From: Gibbula magus
Taxonomy: Eukaryota > Mollusca > Gastropoda > Trochida > Trochidae
Length of the DNA stretch: 64,000 bases
Reading direction: 5' to 3'
Assembly: GCA_936450465.1 (NCBI GenBank)
Contig: OW388302.1
Location: forward strand, 59,742,328 to 59,806,327
Of the stretch, positions 56,936-64,000 are shown one piece after another (positions within the stretch are counted from its first letter, which is position 1; each line of letters opens with the position of its first letter). A program made the position numbers and the translations under genes. Below the pieces are notes generated by a model. The model was not told where the DNA came from, ran no database searches, and saw only the letters and a program-made list of their open reading frames with translations.

Positions 56936-57764
56936 TGAAGACCACTCCCGTGTACATATGCTAAATATGAAACGTTATTATGACAAGAAAGACAAACAGT
57001 GAATAACATATTTGTCTTCATCGACTATATAATCTTATATTACCACTATCTATATGTGTAATGTATGCACAAAGTGAGAACTTATAAAAAAAAATATGCT
57101 TGTTTGTGAATGCAAGAGAAGATTGTCCATTACAATTACTGCAATATACATATTGTAATACACAAGGATGCACGATTTGTTCACGAATAAGGAAGTATAT
57201 TCTTGCAGACGGTGAAAGAAAAACTGCCATTTGGACTGATGAATGTATGTCACGTATAGTAAGAACTGGAACTACAAGATATCAAAAACTAGTTTTTAAA
57301 ACATAATTTTAGAAATTAAGTGGAAACAAAACTACACGGGATAGACTTCAAAGTGAAATAATATGTAAAGTTACCGATACAGACCTATAATACTATATGT
57401 GACGGGGCAAAATGGGTGGCAGTCTACGAAGAAGGAAATCTGCCAATGAACCAGTTGTGATAGTAGACAAACATGTATTTTGTTTCACTAGTACGCAATA
57501 TCATTTTAACATATATATATTTATGTCAGAGGTATCTACATACGCATACAACAGTTTTACTGGTTCATTCCATTATTCATATAATTAGTGTTGAATCACG
57601 TACACTTATATGTCAGTTTTGTACCTGATAACTTCAAAATGTTTCTTTTAAATAGTTTAAAACATTGAACTGTATATATCCCTTACAGATCAACACAAAT
57701 TGAAACCTCAATAACATTTATGTTTGTTTATCTGGATTTTATTCCTCTTTCTATTAGCGCGGAG
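56936..57764. other. Intergenic AT-rich stretch
   Basis: About 830 bp. A 68-codon plus-strand open stretch at 57,100-57,306 has several Cys (QYTYCNTQGCTICSRIRKY) but no motif I recognise; it could be a LINE relic or chance. Confidence 0.5.
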
Positions 57765-57920
57765 ACCGCGTGAATAAACATCCGGTCATACTTTGCCCAA
57801 CAATATGATTCTAACGAATTCCACCTCACTGTGTCGTTCCAAGTGTGACATCAAAGCGCTAATGATAGGCTTATGTAATGTATTGCCCTGTGACCATGAA
57901 TCACTAACAGAAGACAATAT
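57765..57920 (+). repeat. Dispersed 150-bp repeat, copy 2
   Basis: Partner of 53,645-53,800: AATAAACATCCGG, GACATCAAAGCGCTAATGAT, TTGCCCTGTGACCATGAA in the same order. Confidence 0.45.
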
Positions 57921-59020
57921 GGGTGGTTTGGGGTCCGGGTAGTGTGCTTGTGTGTGTATTGCGGGTTGAGACTATGCAAGTGGTTGAATGAGTATGTATG
58001 GCTGAGTGAGGGTGATTGCAAATTATTTTAATACATTTTAATATATTTTATTGCGACATAATATAATTTTAGTGTATTTGTCTCGTGTAGCACTTTGGCG
58101 GTTCATGCATGTTTATTCTCTTATTATGTGGCATTTTTTTTATGTATGAGATGAGACAGTAATAAACAATTTTTTCTCTCCCTTGTCAATACCTCTTGCA
58201 TTTTGAAATATGTAATATGCTGGTTGATAATTTCATCATCAATTTATGTAAAATCATTTGATATCAACAAATAGCCCTTTTAAAATAAATATATTTGTAC
58301 TATCTGTGTACAGGTATGTTTCATTCTTACACCATTATCGGTGAAATACAGTTTACTTTAAAACTATTTTCTTTAAAGGAAATGAAATGGCTTATATTGA
58401 TGCCGCTCAAGTCTACAGAATACATATATTCACATTTAAAGAGAATGTTGCACACAATAACCACAACAACAACTAAGATAAAACCTGCAATGTACTAGGA
58501 CTTAAATTTCTGGAGTAGATCTTGTCAGACATTTCATTATCGCCTCAATCATCACTTCCTAATTTTTTCTCTGGATAGATATAGATGTCATACACGTCTT
58601 CAAATAGCGCGGCACTGATCAAAGGCTAATTAGTTGATAACTGTAAAAGCTCATTAGGATGAAGGTGTCATGGCTCTGAGCGGTACTCACTTTGAAATCG
58701 GATTTTCTCCTCGAATCAAAACACCACCGTATGGGTTTGAGAAAGACGGGTTTAGAGTCAAATTGCTTTAACATATACTGTTATAACATCACATCAAATG
58801 GTTTACTTGTCACTTGGGTCACTATAAACTTTTACATTGTCCTGGGGATCGATATCCTAAGCAGTGCTATATTATGTTACACAATTTTGACAAAGTTGAT
58901 AGGAAAACTTAGGTATATTTTGTTCGAAATATTCTCTACAAGCATGTTTTTTTTTTTGAGCAGCTGTTTTTGAAAGAATTTCATGTAAAAATTAGTGACT
59001 GTCACAAGCAATTCATATTT
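57921..59020. other. Intergenic AT-rich stretch
   Basis: 1.1 kb with no supportable gene, RNA or transposon end. Confidence 0.55.
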
Positions 59021-59475
59021 CTGAAATGCACAAATGTACATCGCTGGATCTATATTCAAGTATCAAAACTGTATTTTGTTTTGAACCTTATTTGTCTTTT
59101 GTGAAACTAAAGATGCAAGGCGCAGAATCGGTGCACTTTCAATATACAAAAATACCGGTAGATTTGATGGACTTTCAAGGCACCAAAAACTTTGTCATAT
59201 TTGCAATGCTAACTTTGTAGATGAACCTCATTTTCTATTTGAATGTAAAGTTTATCATGATTTGCGCTGTTAATATTTCAAAACATTACCTTATCATATT
59301 GACCAGCAATACCTTTTATATACTTTAAAATGTACTAATTCTTCCAAGCCCCCCCCCCCCCCCCCCCCACAACAAACTGTTCTAATTACATAGAGGAAGC
59401 ATTGTTACTATTAAGTTTGTATTGTACGTGGGCCTAAGGCATTTTACGGAATAAACTTGACAGATTGATTGATTG
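59021..59475 (+). pseudogene. Decayed LINE ORF2 C-terminus with (ATTG)n tail (third family)
   Basis: Across frame breaks one sees GRFDGLSRHQKLCHICNANF, then DEPHFLFECKVYHDLRC, the Cys/His cluster of CR1/RTE-like LINEs. The 3' UTR ends GGAATAAACTTGACAG followed by ATTGATTGATTGG, another polyadenylation-like signal plus tandem tail. A 20-base C run interrupts it. Confidence 0.75.
59349..59368. repeat. Run of 20 C
   Basis: Perfect homopolymer inside the decayed LINE. The DNA on either side is ordinary. Confidence 0.95.
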
Positions 59476-59683
59476 GTTGGGTTATAATTGTGTCTCAACA
59501 ATCTAGCAAATATCCTACATTATCGAAAGGGAATACCTGTTGGTTGAATTTCGGTTCGGTTATATGATAAATCCTTGTTTCCTTTCTTCAAAATGAGCGT
59601 TAATCGAATGTGTCGATGTTCCCGTGAATATCATACAATGGATCTTGAATGCCAATCAATGAGTCTGATCGACTGTACAATAT

Positions 59684-60071
59684 GTTTAAATCATAAACAT
59701 CACTAATTCGTTTGTTTCGTTGCCATCTGATTTAAGGAAGCTAAACATGAAGCACACTCTTATGATTCAAGTTAATTTGATGAACTAATAAATTGATGAA
59801 GTTAAAACACCTCGTAACAAATGGCCATATTGGAGAGAAGCGATTAGTACACCAAAATAATGATTTTTAACAATGTCGTTTAAATCATAAACATCACTAA
59901 TTCGTTTGTTTCGTTGTCATCTGATTTAAGGAAGCTAAACATGAAGCACACTCTTATGATTCAAGTTAATTTGATGAAATAATAAATTGATGAAGTTAAA
60001 ACACCTCGTAACAAATGGCCATATTGGAGAGAAGCGATTAGTACACCAAAATAATGATTTTTAACAATGTC
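59684..60071. repeat. 194-bp tandem duplication
   Basis: 59,684-59,877 and 59,878-60,071 are about 98% identical; differences include TTGCCATC/TTGTCATC and GAACTAAT/GAAATAAT. The start GTTTAAATCATAAACATC resembles the LINE tail end. No coding potential. Confidence 0.95.
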
Positions 60072-60149
60072 ATTTAAATGGTATTTATTTCCAGATGTTT
60101 AACTACTACGAATTTACTAAGCAAACTGATTTGTTTTAAGTTTATTTTA

Positions 60150-60330
60150 GGAGAATCATTTTTATAGGCTATTGAAGCCTGTTTGCTATTCCTTTTCCAT
60201 CGATTTTTTTCATAATTTCTGTTGTGTTATTATTTTAAACATATTTGTTTCATAATAGTATACATATATTGTGAAGGGGATTGGCCAAAAAGCTTACAGC
60301 GCTTATGCTAAGGCCGCTCTCTTGAACATA
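60150..60330. repeat. Tail-to-tail pair of CR1-like LINE 3' ends
   Basis: A plus-strand piece (TATAGGCTATTGAAGCCTGT TTGCTATTCC, 60,160-60,205) is followed by a minus-strand piece (TTTAAACATATTTGTTTCAT and GATTGGCCAAAAAGCTTACA, 60,235-60,330) of the same 3' UTR. Confidence 0.65.
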
Positions 60331-61291
60331 ATATCCATACACGTGTAATACATAATTGAGACACTTGAAAAAGTACAGGATGTATTATCGTAAATGAAAC
60401 GATTATAATTATTTATCACTACAATCATGTTTTCCTCTTTAGATACTGATATGAGGATATATTATAATAATTCATATAATATCTCATTTACAAAACCATA
60501 TTTTTGTTATTGCTGTACTTTATTAGATGTTTTTGTTGATTTTATTATTTTATTTTTCCGGTTACATTTGGAAAAAAGTTAAATTTAATTTCCTTTCAGT
60601 CATAAACTGCTGTATATCCCTCACTGTGCTTACACGGGTGTGCCTCCATGTACCTGTTGTTTCAAGTCACTCGAATGAATCATTATGATGAATTTATTTC
60701 CAAAATAAAGTTGAAATCAGTGGTAATGGCAGTAGTGTATTATGTTATCCCTACCTTTTCAAGTTATTCTTTCTCCTACTTTTCCAAAACCACCTATTTT
60801 ACACGAAGAAATTTGTCATACCCTTTTCACAAACACTTTAATCTTAGCAATTACATTTCATAGTTTATGCCGACACCTCTCTCTGTAAGTAAAATAAAAA
60901 TGTCAGTCGGGGATATTATTGAGCCACGCACACATGTTTGCTTGTTTTTACTATATTGTTCATTATATATTACATTTAAATAATCGAATATATACCTTTA
61001 AAAGTTCCTCCGAAATCGAAAATGTACCTTACACTTTAGTTCCAAGAAACGTTGGCTATATTAACTCTAAGATGTCTGTACCATCCTCGTATTAAAAGTT
61101 GAATAACACTCTCACCTCAAAAGTGTTTATTTATAACAGAACATGATGAAATGAACACGTATCAAAACTTGACATAATCGGGGATTAAAACTAGACGGTT
61201 CACTGAACGACAGTTCAATATAATATTTTATCACATTTAACACATTTCACTAAAATACACAATACTATACAAGAGTATAGTACATGTACAC

Positions 61292-61293
<2 letters not shown>
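60331..61293. other. Intergenic AT-rich stretch
   Basis: About 960 bp, no supportable gene. Confidence 0.55.
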
Positions 61294-61337
<44 letters not shown>

Positions 61338-61349
61338 TATTTTTTTTTT
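61294..61349. repeat. Poly-T tract
   Basis: 42 T, then ATTA and 9 more T. It could be the A-tail of a minus-strand retrosequence, but no body is recognised to the right. Confidence 0.9.
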
Positions 61350-62030
61350 ACGATTATAAAGAATAACAAAATATATTACAAGCGTGCAGGCACAACATGT
61401 TACAGATATAACATCAGTAGTGTATAATATACATATATAACATACAAACATTCATAATTTCGGCATGGAATGTAAACGTTAAAATATAAAAAAAAATTCC
61501 ATCCATTTATATATCGTGTCTTCTGGAGTGAAATCACAACACACTCGTAGTTTTATTAATTAATTCTTAATTTCGATGACTAAATCTATGTTCTACATAG
61601 TTCACATGTCAGTACGCCATGACAATGTACACTTGATTAAGCCAATGAGGATAGTTGATTATAATCCGATATTCGTTAACAGGAGGACAGGATTTATAGG
61701 TACCGTTTCGGATATATGAGTTAACTAGATGCGATTGTGTTATAGTTGTGTGTACATAGGCATAGACCATACTTTATATCACTACTTGCTCTAAATCGAA
61801 TAGTGTTTAATTTATTAAACATCATAGCCCAGAGACATCCTAAATGCCATCTACCAATTAAAACGGTAAAATGATTAACGAAAGCTTGGTAATGAAAACC
61901 AGGGCAATGTCATTGTCGTTGGTATCTAGAGCAGATGAATTGTGAACTATATTATCCAATAGTTAAAATGATTTAATAATAAGGATTATAATCTCATACC
62001 ACATGATGCTTGTAGCTTCCTAACAATCAG
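61350..62030. other. Intergenic stretch
   Basis: About 680 bp, nothing recognised. Confidence 0.55.
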
Positions 62031-62275
62031 CGAAATGTTCGCGAAATGTTCGCGAAATGTTCGCGAAATGTTCGCGAAATGTTCGCGAAATGTGCGTGAA
62101 ATGTTCGCGAAATGTGCGCGAAATGTTCGCGAAATGTTCGCGAAATGTTCGCGAAATGTTCGCGAAATGTGCGCGAAATGTTCGCGAAATGTTCGCGAAA
62201 TGTTCGCGAAATGTTCGCGAAATGTGCGCGAAATGTTCGCGAAATGTTCGCGAAATGTTCGCGAAATGTTCGCGA
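62031..62275. repeat. 11-bp minisatellite TTCGCGAAATG, second array
   Basis: About 22 units, same unit and same plus-strand orientation as 49,808-50,037, again with TGCGCGAA variants and one TGCGTGAA. Confidence 0.97.
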
Positions 62276-62282
62276 ACAAGGG

Positions 62283-62307
62283 GTACTTAATTCTGCACAG
62301 TAGTGTA
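62283..62307 (-). repeat. 25-bp terminal inverted repeat, right
   Basis: Ends CTGCACAGTAGTGTA; exact complement of 49,776-49,800. The outermost TA is followed by TGAAATCTG. Confidence 0.8.
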
Positions 62308-62660
62308 TGAAATCTGCTTTAAGCTATTGTAAAATTTTACTAAACATTCTTAGCAGCATTCATTGTGTTGACCAATTTTGCAGCTGCTTTCCAAACTGAA
62401 TGAGGCAATTTTACTATGTGTATGTTTACTTTTATACATTGTTACTGCAAATATTTTAGCTGCCTTTATATAATGCTCATCCCACATTGCCTGTTGATGT
62501 AGTTTTATGCTATACTCAATGTGCAACTGCTGTCCAAAGTGAATGCAATAATGTAACTATGTATATGTCTACTACGTTGCGCATTTATACAATGTTACTG
62601 CAAAAAGTTGAGCTGCGCTTACATTATGCTCATGCCAAATTGCTTGTTGGTGAATTTTAG
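62308..62660. other. Upstream/intron sequence with diverged duplication
   Basis: About 350 bp, probably intron of the gene that follows. Two loosely similar blocks (TTTACTTTTATACATTGTTA and TACTACGTTGCGCATTTATA with TACTGCAAA) suggest an old duplication of about 125 bp. It ends in GAATTTTAG, a good acceptor for the exon at 62,661. Confidence 0.5.
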
Positions 62661-63979
62661 ATGCTGTCAATTCAAGAAGCCCGCAAATCACCAGTGGACA
62701 GCAACATCGATGTTCGAGTTATGGCTCTAAGAAAGGTACCAAGCCACAATACTTCAAGGTACCAGCTAAAAATGCTGATAGCAGACGAGTCAGGTAGTAC
62801 AACACTGACCTCCTACAATATCAAAATAGCCGGAAAGCTGCTTGGTAAAACAGGCATAACACTCTGTAATGCAATCAACAAGGGAAATGGATTTGTGGCA
62901 ACCTCCAAGACGATGGTCGGCATCACCAATGCCTTCAAAATCCCTGAGACGATAATGGCAACTCTGGAAGGAGAAACTATTTCTCTGAACACTGCAATCA
63001 CCTCCCCAAATGGCAAGCTGTGCTGTGTCAGAGGCAAGGTTGCTGATGTAAGTATAATATATCAAATTGCCATTTAAAGAAATTAGACAAATGTTTTCGT
63101 ACATTGTACATCACCCTTTTCATATTTCCGTACGATTTCATTAATAGAAAACTTATTGTGTGTACCTTCCCCTTGCATATCTATATATTACTATTTTTAG
63201 GTTATGAATTTGGTATTTGCTTATGAATTCGTACAAAGTTACTCAATTTGTTTTCCGTACGACTTCATTAATAGAAAACTTATTGTGTACACTTTCCCCT
63301 TGCATATCTACATATTTCTATTTTTAGGGTATAAATTTAGGTATTTGCATGTGAATTCGTACAAAGTTACTAAATTGTAATTTTCTTGGTAGATCATCAC
63401 CCCACCGCACAAAAAGATGTGCCACGGCATTAGCAGAGATTTTGCTGAAGTTCTTTTACAAGAACCCTCAGGGACAGCCACCGTCGCCATGTGGGGTGGG
63501 GGGGGGGGGGGGGGGGGGGGGGGGAGAGTGTTCCAGCAACTTAAAACCTGCACAGGTTTTGCAGCTGTCAAATGTAAGGGTCAAGTTATTCAATGAAGAA
63601 AAGAAGCTGTCAACCACCCCAGGCCCAATGAAAGAGGTAATAAAGGAATCCATCCATCGCTTTTGTATTTTACACAGACGATACAGTATGCAACATCTCA
63701 ACAATCCATGGATGTTTGCTCTGTGCATAAGGACTTCTAATGTTGTTGACAAATACAATTGCCCATAACACATATCATGAATGAATATATCGGATGTAAT
63801 ACAATATCGCTACTGCAGAAACAATATTTTCCCCCATGTTTCATTCACTAGCAGCATTATAATTCCTTTATATTGTCTTGCAGGAAATCCAAGACGCAGT
63901 GCTCTCTGCACTCCCAACAGCTGAACTTGCTTTCTATACTGCTTTCTATAGGGAGGTCTATATACGTACAAACATATAA
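62661..63979 (+). CDS. OB-fold/RPA-like gene, at least two exons, partial
   Basis: Exon 62,661-63,047 (129 codons) follows a TTTTAG acceptor and ends GAT before GTAAGT. Exon 63,393-63,636 follows CTTGGTAG and ends GAG before GTAATA. A further exon may start at 63,884 after TTGTCTTGCAG. The first encodes IDVRVMALRKVP, YQLKMLIADESGSTTLTSYN and GKLCCVRGKVAD, a strand-rich OB-like pattern. The second has DFAEVLLQEPSGTATVAMWG and RVKLFNEEKKLSTT, which align with the minus-strand gene at 42.0-42.2 kb, with the same exon end and phase. A 27-G run (63,498-63,524) separates the two conserved parts; one G fewer restores the frame, so error is as likely as mutation. ATG at 62,661 is not necessarily the start. 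Single-strand nucleic-acid binding is inferred; it could instead belong to a transposon-related OB protein. Confidence 0.5.
63128..63380. repeat. Two tandem copies of a 127-bp intronic unit
   Basis: CCGTACGATTTCATTAATAG at 63,128 and CCGTACGACTTCATTAATAG at 63,255 start two copies about 90% alike. They fill the intron between the two exons. Confidence 0.85.
63498..63524. repeat. Run of 27 G inside an exon
   Basis: Interrupts the exon between ATVAMWG and the following conserved part. The paralogous exon at 42.0-42.2 kb has ordinary sequence (WGEWAGFCEEGDIV) at this place. Confidence 0.95.
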
Positions 63980-64000
63980 TCTTCATTTGATTAATAAATT

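Noticed and set aside
61215..61451. Lys-rich minus-strand frame
   Set aside because: Translation of the poly-T tract.
49776..62307. Maverick/Polinton or other giant DNA transposon
   Set aside because: No integrase, polymerase, protease or capsid gene between the inverted ends; the contents are LINE relics and simple repeats.
63308..63571. Poly-proline and poly-glycine frames
   Set aside because: Created by the 27-G run; no independent support.
28542..64000. tRNA or rRNA genes
   Set aside because: No cloverleaf or conserved rRNA segment noticed by eye; a covariance search would be needed to exclude short or degenerate ones.

Overview
The window looks like repeat-rich, AT-rich nuclear DNA from a marine invertebrate, most likely a mollusc. 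The grounds are the transposon families: a LINE whose 5' end carries a GTCGTAAGAGGCGACTA block and whose 3' end is a GC hairpin plus a (TCAC)n tail, both of which I recall from gastropod and bivalve genomes. The species is not established. No complete host gene is visible; almost everything is satellite or mobile element.

Layout. (1) 1-28,541 is one satellite array with a period near 170 bp. It runs in one orientation to about 11,378 and in the opposite orientation after that, with nested higher-order repeats. (2) 28,850-38,582 is a degenerate Ty3/gypsy-type LTR retrotransposon on the minus strand: 5' LTR, gag, protease, RT, RNase H, integrase, a chromodomain, then a broken env-like gene of the baculovirus-F/errantivirus type, and the 3' LTR. 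(3) 38,583-41,470 has no gene. It holds short insertions with clear target-site duplications: two of 61-64 bp that match the LINE 3' hairpin and tail, a longer relative, and a 223-bp inverted-repeat element with a 9-bp duplication. (4) 41,473-42,219 (minus) and 62,661-63,979 (plus) are parts of two related, intron-containing genes that look like OB-fold/RPA-like proteins. Both are damaged or incomplete as given. (5) 42,388-49,730 is a head-to-tail stack of four minus-strand copies of one I-clade-like LINE (APE, RT and RNase H); the rightmost copy is nearly full length. (6) 49,776-62,307 is bounded by 25-bp inverted ends, each with an 11-bp CpG-rich array just inside. It contains C-terminal and 3'-UTR relics of several other LINE families, a fold-back element, micro- and minisatellites and a 194-bp tandem duplication.

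The parts form a repeat-on-repeat landscape beside a large satellite, as expected for pericentromeric or other heterochromatic DNA (inference). The clearest mechanistic story is the LINE: its 3' hairpin and (TCAC)n tail explain the short dispersed insertions, and its copies appear to land in one another's tails. The most unusual coding content is the env-like gene attached to a chromodomain-bearing gypsy element. Several single-base frame breaks and three long G/C homopolymers could be sequencing or assembly errors, so the broken state of some genes is provisional.
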